A stretch of DNA of 64,000 nt, from assembly GCA_016741995.1 (NCBI GenBank), contig JACVCO010000011.1, positions 1 to 64,000 on the forward strand, given 5' to 3'. Positions 1-7,790 of the stretch are shown here, in pieces. Position 1 is the stretch's first letter. Every line of letters begins with the position of its first letter. Position numbers and translations under genes: made by a program. This stretch comes from Hydrogenophaga sp. (lineage in GTDB: Bacteria; Pseudomonadota; Gammaproteobacteria; Burkholderiales; Burkholderiaceae_C). The notes beneath the pieces were generated by a model. The model was not told the DNA's origin, made no database searches, and worked only from the letters and a program-made list of their open reading frames with translations.

Positions 1-117
1 GCGGGAAGCGGATCGCCGGTGATCGCCGATGCGACCGGTGGCGCCCGGCAAAGCCGGGGCTCCCCCCACACCGTGGCACGGGGTGCACGCGGGGTTGATG
101 ATGGGGTGGAGCCCGGC

Positions 118-140
118 ATTATATCCATCATCGAATGATG
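118..140 (-). promoter_or_regulatory. possible leftward promoter with overlapping dyad
   Basis: In an AT-rich patch the minus strand carries TATAAT (123-118). Immediately upstream lies a perfect dyad CATCAT-CGA-ATGATG (126-140). No convincing -35 box is seen. It would drive a gene lying left of the window. The dyad placed against a -10 box suggests an operator, but this is inference only. Confidence 0.25.
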
Positions 141-183
141 ATCGACATCTTTCGATGATTTTTCATATGACGGACCGCCGCTG

Positions 184-345
184 TCAGCGTCGCAACACCC
201 CGGCAATGAAGGTGACGAGTGCCATCACGATGAACACCACGAACAGGATCTTGGCGATGCCGGCGGCGCCGGCAGCGATGCCACCGAAGCCCAGCAGGGC
301 GGCGATGAGGGCGATGACAAAAAAGACGACGGCGTAGTGCAGCAT
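184..345 (-). CDS. DUF1328 family small membrane protein
   Basis: A 53-residue protein with two hydrophobic helices, about residues 4-24 and 31-49, separated by a Gly/Ala-rich turn ([13 protein letters not shown]). This is the pattern and normal length of the DUF1328/YtjA family of small inner-membrane proteins, whose function is unknown but which are often found among stress genes. The ATG at 345 was chosen because it gives the family's usual MLxYAxxF start and is preceded by a purine-rich GGAGTC. A much longer reading frame continues upstream but is antisense to the phospholipase gene. The upstream region carries a 15-nt element shared with the csbD-like gene, suggesting co-regulation with the neighbouring stress genes. 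Confidence 0.85.
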   Translation of the reverse strand: MLHYAVVFFVIALIAALLGFGGIAAGAAGIAKILFVVFIVMALVTFIAGVLRR

Positions 346-379
346 GTCGGACTCCTGGTTGGCGGCGACCATCGCCGCG

Positions 380-394
380 GTGAAGTCACTGTAG
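380..394 (-). promoter_or_regulatory. 15-nt promoter element shared with csbD-like gene
   Basis: Read on the minus strand this is CTACAGTGACTTCAC, 34 nt upstream of the DUF1328 start. The identical 15-mer lies upstream of the CsbD-family gene at 2761-2775 in the same orientation relative to its gene. The identity is seen directly; a role as promoter or activator site is inferred. Confidence 0.5.
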
Positions 395-534
395 GCAGCG
401 CACCGCAGAAGCGCTGTCGGCGCGGCGCGCGGTGCCGCGTAGGACGCGGCCGACACACGCCCGAATCGCTCGCCTACGGTGCGTGTGGCATGGCCGCGGC
501 ACACTCGCCGCAACCCGAACGAACACCGCCCCCC

Positions 535-1968
535 ATGACAACCGCCGCCCGAATTCCCGCACCGCGCTCCGCTGGTTCGCGCGCCTGGCGTGCGTGTGCC
601 GGCGCTGTTCTGTTGTGGGCGCTGGCCGCGTGCACCAGCCTGCCCCCGCGCACACCCGAGGCCGCGGGCGCCACGCCCGGGCGGGTGCAGGTGCAGGGCG
701 CGCAAGGCGCGCTCACGCAAGAGGAACGGCGCCAGACCTTGCGGGGTGTGGCCGCCGAAGGCCGGCGCGAGCTGTTCGTTCACCACCTGCGCACGCTCAC
801 GCGCAGCGGCGACGCCGACCTCTACCGCGGCAACCGCACGCGGCTGCTGGTGGACGGCCCGGCCACCTTCGGCGCCATGAAGAAGGCCATCGCGCAGGCG
901 CGCGGGCGCGTGCTGTTGCAGAGCTACATCTTCGAAGACCGTGGCGTGGCGGCCGAGGTGGCCGATCTGCTGCTGCAACGCGCGGCCGACGGCGTGAAGG
1001 TGGCGGTGATCTACGACGCGGTGGGTTCGATCACCACGCCGGTGGAGTTCTTCCAGCGCCTCACCGAGGGTGGCGTGGCGGTGTGCGAGTTCAACCCCAT
1101 CAACCCCGTGCGCCGCCCGGGTTACTGGGGCATCACGCACCGCGACCACCGCAAGCTGCTGGTGGTCGACCAGGACGTCGCCTTCACCGGTGGCATCAAC
1201 ATCAGCCGCGTCTATGGCGCGGGCTCGGGTTCGTGGCGGCGCAGTTCGGCACCCCCACCCGACGCCACGCTGGACGATGGCTGGCGCGACACCCAGGTCG
1301 AATTGCGCGGCCCGGTGGTGCCCGCCATGGCGCGCGTGTTCGAGGCCACCTGGCGCGAACAGGGTTGCGACGGCGCGCTCGGCGAACCCAGTGGCCAGCC
1401 CGCGGCGGCCGAGCCCGGCGACCGCGTGGTGAAGGTGCTCGCCAGCGATCCGCGCGACGCCACCAACCGCATCTACAGCGCACTGCTGTCGGCGATCGAC
1501 GCCGCGCAGAAGGAGGTGCACCTCACCATGGCGTACTTCGCCCCGGGCAGCGATTTCGTGCAGGCGCTGTGCGATGCGGCGCAGCGCGGCGTGGCGGTGG
1601 AACTGGTGCTGCCCGGGCGCAGCGATTCGTCGCTCGCCCTGCACGCGGGCCGCTCTTACTACACGCAGATGCTGCAGGCCGGCGTGCGCATCCATGAGAT
1701 GGACCAGGCCGTGATGCACGCCAAGACCGCGGTGATCGATGGGGTGTTCTCCACCGTCGGGTCGAGCAACCTGGACTGGCTGAGCTTCGTCACCAACAAC
1801 GAGCTCAACGTGATCGTGCTGGGCGAGGAGTTCGGCACCGAGATGAACACGCTGTTCAAGCGCGACCGCGCCGATTCGCGCGAGATCACGCTGGAGGCCT
1901 GGGGGCGCCGCGGGCCGGGCTCGCGGTTGATGGAGGGCGTGGGCCGCCTGATGGAGCGTTGGCTCTGA
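535..1968 (+). CDS. phospholipase D / cardiolipin synthase-like lipoprotein
   Basis: A 477-residue protein of the phospholipase D superfamily, with two HKD motifs: [13 protein letters not shown] in the first half and HAKTAVID near the C-terminus, the second followed by GSSNLDWLS. Enzymes of this type transfer phosphatidyl groups, as in cardiolipin synthesis. The N-terminus from the ATG at 535 has a basic stretch, a hydrophobic segment and a lipobox-like LAAC, so the protein is probably a membrane-anchored lipoprotein; an upstream in-frame ATG at 490 would spoil this signal. It faces away from the DUF1328 gene. The exact substrate cannot be read from sequence: cardiolipin synthase is most likely, a broader phospholipase possible. 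Confidence 0.82.
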   Translation: MTTAARIPAPRSAGSRAWRACAGAVLLWALAACTSLPPRTPEAAGATPGRVQVQGAQGALTQEERRQTLRGVAAEGRRELFVHHLRTLTRSGDADLYRGNRTRLLVDGPATFGAMKKAIAQARGRVLLQSYIFEDRGVAAEVADLLLQRAADGVKVAVIYDAVGSITTPVEFFQRLTEGGVAVCEFNPINPVRRPGYWGITHRDHRKLLVVDQDVAFTGGINISRVYGAGSGSWRRSSAPPPDATLDDGWRDTQVELRGPVVPAMARVFEATWREQGCDGALGEPSGQPAAAEPGDRVVKVLASDPRDATNRIYSALLSAIDAAQKEVHLTMAYFAPGSDFVQALCDAAQRGVAVELVLPGRSDSSLALHAGRSYYTQMLQAGVRIHEMDQAVMHAKTAVIDGVFSTVGSSNLDWLSFVTNNELNVIVLGEEFGTEMNTLFKRDRADSREITLEAWGRRGPGSRLMEGVGRLMERWL

Positions 1969-1977
1969 GCCCGCGCC

Positions 1978-2610
1978 TCACTGGATCAGGCCGTTCTTGA
2001 GCGCGTAGTAGGTGAGATCGCTGTTGCTGGCGAGCTTGAGTTTCTCGAGCACGCGCGAGCGGTAGGTGCTCACGGTCTTCACGCTCAGGAACATGGCCTC
2101 GGCGATGGCGCCCACCGTTTCGCCCTTGGCCAGGCGCAGAAACACCTGCAGCTCGCGCTCCGACAACGTTTCGTGCGGCGCCTTCTCACCGTCGCCCAGT
2201 GCGTTGTCGGCCAGCAACTCGGCCACCGCGGGGCTGATGTAGCGCCGCCCGCGCGCCACGACGCGGATCGCGTCGACGATTTCCTCGGGTGCGCATTCCT
2301 TGTTCAGGTAACCGCTGGCGCCGTGGCGCAGCAGCTGCGTGGCGTACTGCGCTTCGGGGAAGCCGCTGAGGATCAGCACCGCGAGATCGGGGAAGCGCGC
2401 CTTGATCGCCTGCAGTGCGTCGACGCCCCCGTGTTCGGGCATCGACAGGTCCATCAGCAACACATCGACCTCGCCACCCCGCGCGAGCTCCAGCGCTTCG
2501 CGGCCGTTGTTGGCCTCGCCGGTCACCTTCAGGTCCACGTGCTCGGCGAGAAACTGGCGCAGGCCCGTTCGCACGATGGCGTGGTCGTCAACGATGCCGA
2601 TCTTGATCAT
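1978..2610 (-). CDS. NarL/FixJ-family response regulator
   Basis: A 210-residue two-domain response regulator. The receiver domain covers about residues 1-120, with acidic pocket VDDH at 7-10 and phospho-acceptor Asp54 in MDLSMP. A LuxR-type helix-turn-helix follows at about 145-205 (LSERELQVFLRLAKGE...SVKTVSTYRSRVLEKL). It binds DNA after phosphorylation by a sensor kinase. No kinase is adjacent; the CHASE3 kinase 2 kb away is the obvious candidate. It converges on the phospholipase gene with a 9-nt gap. Upstream (2678-2721) are two copies of a TCCTACA motif that recurs in this stress region, making auto-regulation plausible. Confidence 0.9.
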   Translation of the reverse strand: MIKIGIVDDHAIVRTGLRQFLAEHVDLKVTGEANNGREALELARGGEVDVLLMDLSMPEHGGVDALQAIKARFPDLAVLILSGFPEAQYATQLLRHGASGYLNKECAPEEIVDAIRVVARGRRYISPAVAELLADNALGDGEKAPHETLSERELQVFLRLAKGETVGAIAEAMFLSVKTVSTYRSRVLEKLKLASNSDLTYYALKNGLIQ

Positions 2611-2709
2611 GGTGTTGTTCGTGTTGAGAGGCTGCGCGCCATTGTGGCAGGCACCACACGGGCTGCGGGTCGGACGATTCCTACAGGGGCCGCGGCCCGC
2701 ATCGGCCTT

Positions 2710-2721
2710 GTCCTACACGCG
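2710..2721 (+). promoter_or_regulatory. GTCCTACACGCG motif, copy 1
   Basis: A 12-mer about 100 nt upstream of the response regulator that starts at 2610, with a related TTCCTACAGG at 2678-2687. The same 12-mer recurs at 6239-6250. Candidate regulator-binding site; function inferred from recurrence only. Confidence 0.4.
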
Positions 2722-2760
2722 CCAGGCGGCACGGCCGACATCGCACGCGGCGTCGTTTTT

Positions 2761-2775
2761 CTACAGTGACTTCAC
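2761..2775 (+). promoter_or_regulatory. 15-nt promoter element upstream of csbD-like gene
   Basis: CTACAGTGACTTCAC, 75 nt before the CsbD-family start and identical to the element before the DUF1328 gene (380-394, minus strand). It directly follows a T-run (CGTTTTTCTACAG). Likely part of a shared promoter for stress genes. Confidence 0.5.
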
Positions 2776-2850
2776 GGCCTGACGCCAAGCATCAACAGGC
2801 CGACGCCGATCACCCGATCGACGTTTCAGCAACTCTGAAGGAGCCATCAC

Positions 2851-3087
2851 ATGAACTGGGATCGCATCGAAGGCAACTGGAAACAGGTCAAGGGAAAAAT
2901 GATCGAGCAGTGGGGCAAGCTCACCGACGACGACCTCGACGTCGTGGCGGGCCGCCGCGAACAGCTCGCCGGCAAGATCCAGGAGCGCTACGGCTGCGCC
3001 CGCGATGAAGCGGAGAAGCAGGTCGCCGCCTGGGAACGCAAGGTGAGCGACGACTGGTTCGAGTCCGACCCGAAGAAGCGCCACTGA
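2851..3087 (+). CDS. CsbD family stress protein
   Basis: A 78-residue hydrophilic protein beginning MNWDRIEGNWKQVKGKMIEQWG, the hallmark of the CsbD-like family. It contains the usual tract on cycles of helix-forming charged residues (LTDDDLDVVAGRREQLAGKI), and the length is normal. CsbD proteins are abundant, probably helical-bundle proteins induced by general stress in many bacteria; the biochemical role is unknown. Its position between a response regulator and two BON lipoproteins and the 15-nt element shared with the DUF1328 gene fit a stress regulon. The start is supported by GGAGCC upstream. Confidence 0.92.
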   Translation: MNWDRIEGNWKQVKGKMIEQWGKLTDDDLDVVAGRREQLAGKIQERYGCARDEAEKQVAAWERKVSDDWFESDPKKRH

Positions 3088-3171
3088 CACCCCGTCACTG
3101 ACGCCAACCCTTCCCCTTCTTTTTCATCACTGCGCGCCGGCCCACCCGCCGGCGCCTCCAAGGAGATCACC

Positions 3172-3612
3172 ATGAACAGCACTCTTCGCTTCACCGCCCT
3201 CGCCACCGCCATTGCCGCCTCGGCCCTCGTGGTCGCCTGCGGCGAACGGGAAGACACCACCGTCGGCCAGCGCCTGGACGGCGCCGTGGCCGATGTGCAG
3301 CAAAGCGGCTCGCAGCTGGGCAATGACGCCCGCCAGGCCGCGCAGGACATGAAAGTCGCCGGCAGCGAAGCCGCGGACACCATGGCCCGCGGCGCTGCCG
3401 ACGCCACCATCACCGCCAAGGTGAACGCCGCCCTGGCCGCCGACGACCAACTGAGCGCGCTCGCGATCGACGTCGACACCAGCAACGGCCGCGTGGAACT
3501 CACAGGCACCGCACCCAACGCCGAAGCCCGCGCCCGCGCCACCACGCTGGCCCAGGCCGTGGAAGGCGTGGTCCAGGTGGACAACCGCCTGACCGTGGAA
3601 GGCCAGGGCTGA
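3172..3612 (+). CDS. BON domain lipoprotein
   Basis: A 146-residue protein with a lipoprotein signal (hydrophobic segment ending LVVACGE, Cys about residue 24). An Ala/Gln-rich spacer follows (about 30-70), then a single BON domain at about 75-145 (ATITAKVNAALAADDQLSALAIDVDTSNGRVELTG). BON domains are thought to bind phospholipid or envelope surfaces and occur in osmotic-shock proteins such as OsmY. A strong AAGGAGATCACC precedes the ATG. It lies just upstream of a second BON lipoprotein, probably in one transcript. An envelope-stability role under stress is inferred from the family. Confidence 0.88.
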   Translation: MNSTLRFTALATAIAASALVVACGEREDTTVGQRLDGAVADVQQSGSQLGNDARQAAQDMKVAGSEAADTMARGAADATITAKVNAALAADDQLSALAIDVDTSNGRVELTGTAPNAEARARATTLAQAVEGVVQVDNRLTVEGQG

Positions 3613-3694
3613 GCGCACGGCGCTTGATCCAGGCCACCCCGGCCGGGTGCAAGACACCCGGCCGGGGGCACCCCACCCACCCAAGGAGCCATCC

Positions 3695-4006
3695 ATGAAG
3701 CTGACCCATGCCCTTCTCGCCGCCACCGCCGCCGTGCTGGTGGTGCAGACCACCGGTTGCGCCGTGGCGCGCGACCAGCAAACCGTCGGGTCCTACATCG
3801 ACGACACGACCATCACCACCCGCGTGAAGACACGCTTCGCCGAAGACAAGACGGTCAGCGCCATGGCCATCAACGTCGAAACGCTCAAAGGCACGGTGCA
3901 GCTCTCGGGCTTCGCCAAGTCGCCGGAAGAGAAGAACATGGCCCAGAACATCGCGAGCTCCGTGCCCGGCGTGGTCGCGGTGCGCAACGACATCGTCATC
4001 CGATGA
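3695..4006 (+). CDS. BON domain lipoprotein (short)
   Basis: A 103-residue protein with a signal sequence ending in a lipobox-like TTGC (Cys about residue 22) and one BON domain over about residues 35-102 (VGSYIDDTTITTRVKTRFAEDKTVSA...VQLSGFAKSPEEKNMA). The ATG at 3695 was chosen over an upstream in-frame start because it has AAGGAGCC in front and begins the signal peptide. It follows the first BON gene by 82 nt, probably co-transcribed. Paired BON lipoproteins near NarL-type regulators suggest an envelope stress response; the ligand is unknown. Confidence 0.87.
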   Translation: MKLTHALLAATAAVLVVQTTGCAVARDQQTVGSYIDDTTITTRVKTRFAEDKTVSAMAINVETLKGTVQLSGFAKSPEEKNMAQNIASSVPGVVAVRNDIVIR

Positions 4007-4038
4007 GCGCGGGGCCGATCCCGGGGTGAACGCCTGGC

Positions 4039-4058
4039 TTGTAGGACAAGACCTACAA
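4039..4058. promoter_or_regulatory. perfect dyad TTGTAGG-N6-CCTACAA
   Basis: TTGTAGG ACAAGA CCTACAA, a perfect 7-bp inverted repeat between the second BON gene and the response regulator/kinase operon, about 110 nt before its start. The CCTACA half-site matches the TCCTACA motifs near 2680, 2711 and 6240. Candidate operator for one of the local regulators. Confidence 0.5.
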
Positions 4059-4168
4059 CAGGATCGGCGCCCCGGCATTGGCCGACGCGCACGAACGCGG
4101 CATCATGCGGCGTTCGTGCGCGTCGGCCCATCCGGCCACCCACCTCGTATACGTCCCACCCCGAACCT

Positions 4169-4579
4169 GTGTCCACCGTGTCCACGCTGCGCACCTTCAT
4201 CGTCGAAGACAACCTGGTCATCTACGACAACCTGGTCACCACCCTGCGTGAACTGGCCGGCGTCGAAGTGGTGGGCCATGCCCGCGACGAGGACCGCGCG
4301 GTGCAGTGGCTGCGGCAGGGCGAACCCTTCGATCTCATGATCGTGGACATCTACCTGCTGTCGGGCTCCGGCCTGGGCGTGCTCAAGGCCGCGCAGGAGG
4401 CGCATGTCCCCGGCCACCGCGTGGTGCTGACCAACCGTGCCACGCCCGACATCCGCCAGCGCTGCGCCCTGCTCGGCGCCGACCGCGTGTTCGACAAGTC
4501 CTGCGAGCTCGAGGAGCTCATCAGCTACTGCGAGCGCATCGCCGACGGCTCGGCCACCGCGCCCGGCGAGTTGCATTGA
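4169..4579 (+). CDS. single-domain response regulator (receiver only)
   Basis: A 136-residue receiver domain with no output domain. The acidic pocket is VEDN at 12-15, the phospho-acceptor is Asp60 in MIVDIYLLSGSGLG, and the Thr/Lys switch positions appear as LTNRA and FDKS. It starts with GTG (4169, or 4178 three codons later). It overlaps or abuts the downstream histidine kinase, so the two form an operon and probably a cognate pair. Without a DNA-binding domain it may act by protein contact, as a phosphate sink, or in a relay towards the NarL-type regulator at 1978. Confidence 0.85.
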   Translation: MSTVSTLRTFIVEDNLVIYDNLVTTLRELAGVEVVGHARDEDRAVQWLRQGEPFDLMIVDIYLLSGSGLGVLKAAQEAHVPGHRVVLTNRATPDIRQRCALLGADRVFDKSCELEELISYCERIADGSATAPGELH

Positions 4580-4593
4580 ACCCGGCATCGCGC

Positions 4594-5952
4594 ATGCCGC
4601 CCCCCGGTTTCTTTTCCCGCTGGCGCACGCCGTTCGCCAGCCTGCTGGCGCTGTTGCTCGCCATCGGCGTGGTCGCCGGCACCGAATGGACCTACCAGCG
4701 CGCGCTGGATTCGCTGATCAACCTCGGCGGCCGTGGCGTGGCGCGCACCGCGGCCCAGAACGTGGTGCGCAGCCTGCTCGATCTCGAATCGGCCCAGCGC
4801 GGCTACCTGCTCACCGGGCGCGCGCAGTACCTGGCGCCCTACCAGACCGCGGGCAACGAGCTGGACATCGCCATCCGCCGCCTGCGCGAGCACTACCGCA
4901 GCGACCCCGAGTTGCTCCAGCTGGTGGACAACCTGCACGAGCGCGCGCTGCAGAAAGTGTCCGAAGCGGCCGAGACCATCACGCTCTACAACGCGGGTTC
5001 GCACCAGGCCTGGCAAGGCCTGCTGCTCACCGACATCGGGCGCGAAAAAATGGAAAGCGTGCGCCGTGCCGCCGACGTGCTGCTGGTGACGGAGGAACGG
5101 CGCATCGCGGCCGAGCGCGTGGCGATCTACCGCACCCTGGCCATCGGCCGCTTCACGGTGCACGGCCTGGCCCTGCTGAGCCTGCTGGCCTGTGTGTTCT
5201 TCCTGCGCAAGAACGCCGCGTTCCGCGCCAACCTGGCGGCGCACGCCGGCCAGTTGCAGGCCGAGCGCGATTCGCTCGAGCGCCAGGTGGCGCTGCGCAC
5301 CACCGCCTTGCGCAACCTGGCCGGCCACCACGTGAACGCGCGCGAGGACGAGCGCGGGCGCGTGGCGCGCGAACTGCACGACGAGATGGGCGGCCTGCTC
5401 ACCGCGATGAAGCTGGAGCTGGCGCGCCTGCGCCGCGTGCCCGACGTGCCACCGCTGGCGCTGGAACGCGTGGCCGGTATCGAGCAGCGGCTCAACGAAG
5501 GCATCGCCGTCAAGCGGCGCATCGTGGAGAACCTGCGCCCCTCCTCGCTCGACCAGCTCGGCCTGATCCCGGCGCTCGAGATGCTCTGCAGCGACACCGC
5601 GGCGGTGCTGGGCGTGCCGGTGGAGGCAGAACTCTCCCCGGTGGCGCTCGACAAGGACGTCGAGCTCACCGCATACCGGCTGGTTCAGGAATCGCTCACC
5701 AACGTGAGCAAGTACGCGCAGGCCCGCCACGTGCGGGTGCGGCTGGCGCAGGTGGGAGATCGCGTGCACGTCTCGGTGCACGACGACGGCCGCGGCTTCG
5801 ACACCGAGTCCGTGCCTGCTGGCCACCACGGCCTGCTCGGCATGCGGGTGCGCGTCGAATCGCATGTGGGCCGCCTTGAGGTGAGCAGCACGCCTGGCCA
5901 GGGCACGCGTGTGAACGCCGAATTGCCCGCCCGGCCCACCCCGACCACCTGA
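4594..5952 (+). CDS. CHASE3 sensor histidine kinase (HisKA_3 type)
   Basis: A 452-residue membrane kinase. A transmembrane helix at about 13-30 is followed by a periplasmic CHASE3 sensor domain (about 33-170), a second helix at about 184-204, a coiled coil, a HisKA_3 dimerisation domain with phospho-His262 in ARELHDEMGGLLTAMKLE, and a HATPase_c domain with DDGRGFD and GLLGMRVRV. This is the NarX/DegS class that pairs with NarL-type regulators. The ATG at 4594 is chosen; a TTG at 4576 is possible. The receiver gene immediately upstream and the LuxR-type regulator at 1978 are the likely partners. The signal sensed is not visible. Confidence 0.9.
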   Translation: MPPPGFFSRWRTPFASLLALLLAIGVVAGTEWTYQRALDSLINLGGRGVARTAAQNVVRSLLDLESAQRGYLLTGRAQYLAPYQTAGNELDIAIRRLREHYRSDPELLQLVDNLHERALQKVSEAAETITLYNAGSHQAWQGLLLTDIGREKMESVRRAADVLLVTEERRIAAERVAIYRTLAIGRFTVHGLALLSLLACVFFLRKNAAFRANLAAHAGQLQAERDSLERQVALRTTALRNLAGHHVNAREDERGRVARELHDEMGGLLTAMKLELARLRRVPDVPPLALERVAGIEQRLNEGIAVKRRIVENLRPSSLDQLGLIPALEMLCSDTAAVLGVPVEAELSPVALDKDVELTAYRLVQESLTNVSKYAQARHVRVRLAQVGDRVHVSVHDDGRGFDTESVPAGHHGLLGMRVRVESHVGRLEVSSTPGQGTRVNAELPARPTPTT

Positions 5953-5965
5953 ACGGCAACCCCGC

Positions 5966-6154
5966 TCAACGCCCCTCGACGGTGTCGCCGGTGAGGGCGT
6001 CGGAAGCAAGGGTGCCCAGCTCGGCCACCGCCTTCACGAAACGCCGCTCGGAGCGGTGCTCGATGTCGTCGTACCAGGGATGGACGACCGCCGCCGCGAC
6101 CGCGATCGCCACGGTGATGGCATAAGCGACGAAGGCCGGGGCGGGCAGGTGCAT
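5966..6154 (-). CDS. small hypothetical protein with one N-terminal membrane helix
   Basis: A 62-residue protein: short N-terminus, one hydrophobic segment at about 6-24 (FVAYAITVAIAVAAAVV), then a charged tail with ERRFVKAVAELGTLAS. I do not recognise a family. The ATG is preceded by AGGAGATTCCC, a good ribosome binding site, which supports expression. It converges on the histidine kinase gene, and the 12-mer GTCCTACACGCG lies about 85 nt upstream, matching the element before the response regulator at 2610; both suggest membership of the local stress regulon. Confidence 0.6.
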   Translation of the reverse strand: MHLPAPAFVAYAITVAIAVAAAVVHPWYDDIEHRSERRFVKAVAELGTLASDALTGDTVEGR

Positions 6155-6238
6155 GGGAATCTCCTGAGCGGTGATGCCACTCTAGGCGCGTGTTCGCCGG
6201 CGCGCGGCCGGACAGCGGCGGATCGCCGTGTCGGACAC

Positions 6239-6250
6239 GTCCTACACGCG
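6239..6250 (+). promoter_or_regulatory. GTCCTACACGCG motif, copy 2
   Basis: Exact repeat of the 12-mer at 2710-2721, here upstream of the small minus-strand gene starting at 6154 and before pyk. In both copies the motif has the same orientation relative to the minus-strand gene it precedes. Confidence 0.4.
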
Positions 6251-6297
6251 GCGGCGGCCCCGGTACCGCGGCTGTAACCGGGCGGCAATGCCTCATG

Positions 6298-6303
6298 GAT
6301 AAT
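6298..6303 (+). promoter_or_regulatory. probable -10 box of pyk
   Basis: GATAAT, about 50 nt before the pyruvate kinase start, in a locally AT-rich stretch (GGATAATTGAAACC). No clear -35 hexamer is visible. Confidence 0.35.
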
Positions 6304-6355
6304 TGAAACCAAATTACATGCCCCGGCCGCGCCGGCCGCCCCAGGAGACCCTTCC

Positions 6356-7783
6356 ATGCCCACCCGCGCCACCAAGATCGTCGCCACCCTCGGCCCCGCC
6401 TCGAGCGACCCCGCCATGCTCGAAGCCATCATTCGCGCCGGTGTGAACGTGGTGCGGCTGAATTTCTCGCACGGCACCGCGCAGGACCACATCGACCGGG
6501 CCACGCTGGTGCGCGAAGCCGCGCAGCGCGCCGGCCGCGAGGTCGGCATCATGGCCGACCTGCAGGGACCCAAGATCCGCGTGGGCAAGTTCGCGCAGGG
6601 CAAGATCCAGCTGATGCCCGGCGAGAAGTTCGTGCTCGACGCCGCACGCACCGAGCCCGGCGACCAGGACGGCGTGGGCCTGGACTACAAGGAACTGCCA
6701 CGCGACGTGAAGCCCGGCGACACCCTGCTGCTCAACGACGGCCTGATCGTGCTCACCGTGGACGCGGTGCAGGGCGGCGCGGTGCACACCACCGTCAAGC
6801 TCGGCGGCGAGCTGTCCAACAACAAGGGCATCAACAAGCAGGGCGGCGGCCTCACCGCGCCCGCGCTCACCGCCAAGGACATGGACGACATCAAGACCGC
6901 CATGGGCCTGAAAGCCGACTACGTGGCGGTGAGCTTCCCCAAGAACGCCACCGACATGGAGCTCGCGCGCCAGCTCTGCGCCGTGGCCGGCGGCGGCCAC
7001 AAGCCCGGGCTGATCGCCAAGATCGAACGCGCCGAGGCGATCCCCGAGCTCGCCAACATCCTGCGCGTGTCCGACGGCATCATGGTCGCGCGCGGCGACC
7101 TGGCGGTGGAGGTGGGCAACGCCGCCGTGCCGGCACTGCAGAAGCACATGATTCGCCTGGCGCGCGAGATGGACAAAGTGGTCATCACCGCCACCCAGAT
7201 GATGGAAAGCATGATCGTGAACCCGGTGCCCACGCGCGCCGAGGTGAGCGACGTGGCCAACGCCGTGCTCGATGGCACCGACGCGGTGATGCTCAGCGCC
7301 GAGACCGCGGCCGGCAAGTTCCCGCTCGAAACCGTGAAGGAAATGGCCGCCATCTGCCTCGAGGCCGAGAAGGCCGACCTGCACGAGCTCGGCGCCGACT
7401 TCCAGGGCAAGACCTTCACGCGCATCGACCACAGCATCGCCATGGGCGCGCTGTTCACCGCGCACCACCTGGGCGCCAAGGCCATCGTGGCGCTCACCGA
7501 TTCGGGTTCCACCGCGCTGTGGATGAGCCGCCACATCGTGCGCACGCCCATCTACGCGATGACGCCCAACCTCACCACCCAGCGGCGCATGACGCTCTAC
7601 CGCAACGTGCGCCCGCTGCTGATGGAAACCAACGTGGACCGCGACAACGCCCTGGCCGACGCCGAGGCGCACCTGCGCAAACGCGGCATCGTGCAAAAGG
7701 GCGACGTCTACGCCATCACCGTGGGCGAACCCATGGGCCAGCCCGGCGGCACCAACACGCTCAAGATCTGCCAGGCCGCCTGA
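6356..7783 (+). CDS. pyk: pyruvate kinase
   Basis: A 475-residue protein, full length for bacterial pyruvate kinase, which converts phosphoenolpyruvate and ADP to pyruvate and ATP at the end of glycolysis. It opens with TKIVATLGPAS and carries the substrate-binding RLNFSHG, the active-site signature around LIAKIERAEAI (catalytic Lys), the metal-binding GIMVARGDLAVE and the conserved TATQMMESMI. A C-terminal domain (about 345-475) follows. The start is supported by CCAGGAGACC upstream. It stands alone, converging on the DUF481 gene with only 7 nt between. Nothing unusual is visible. Confidence 0.97.
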   Translation: MPTRATKIVATLGPASSDPAMLEAIIRAGVNVVRLNFSHGTAQDHIDRATLVREAAQRAGREVGIMADLQGPKIRVGKFAQGKIQLMPGEKFVLDAARTEPGDQDGVGLDYKELPRDVKPGDTLLLNDGLIVLTVDAVQGGAVHTTVKLGGELSNNKGINKQGGGLTAPALTAKDMDDIKTAMGLKADYVAVSFPKNATDMELARQLCAVAGGGHKPGLIAKIERAEAIPELANILRVSDGIMVARGDLAVEVGNAAVPALQKHMIRLAREMDKVVITATQMMESMIVNPVPTRAEVSDVANAVLDGTDAVMLSAETAAGKFPLETVKEMAAICLEAEKADLHELGADFQGKTFTRIDHSIAMGALFTAHHLGAKAIVALTDSGSTALWMSRHIVRTPIYAMTPNLTTQRRMTLYRNVRPLLMETNVDRDNALADAEAHLRKRGIVQKGDVYAITVGEPMGQPGGTNTLKICQAA

Positions 7784-7790
7784 CCCCGGT

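Noticed and set aside
44..58. CCCGGC-AAA-GCCGGG hairpin as a terminator
   Set aside because: The stem is only 6 bp with a 3-nt loop and no T-run, and the gene it would serve lies outside the window.
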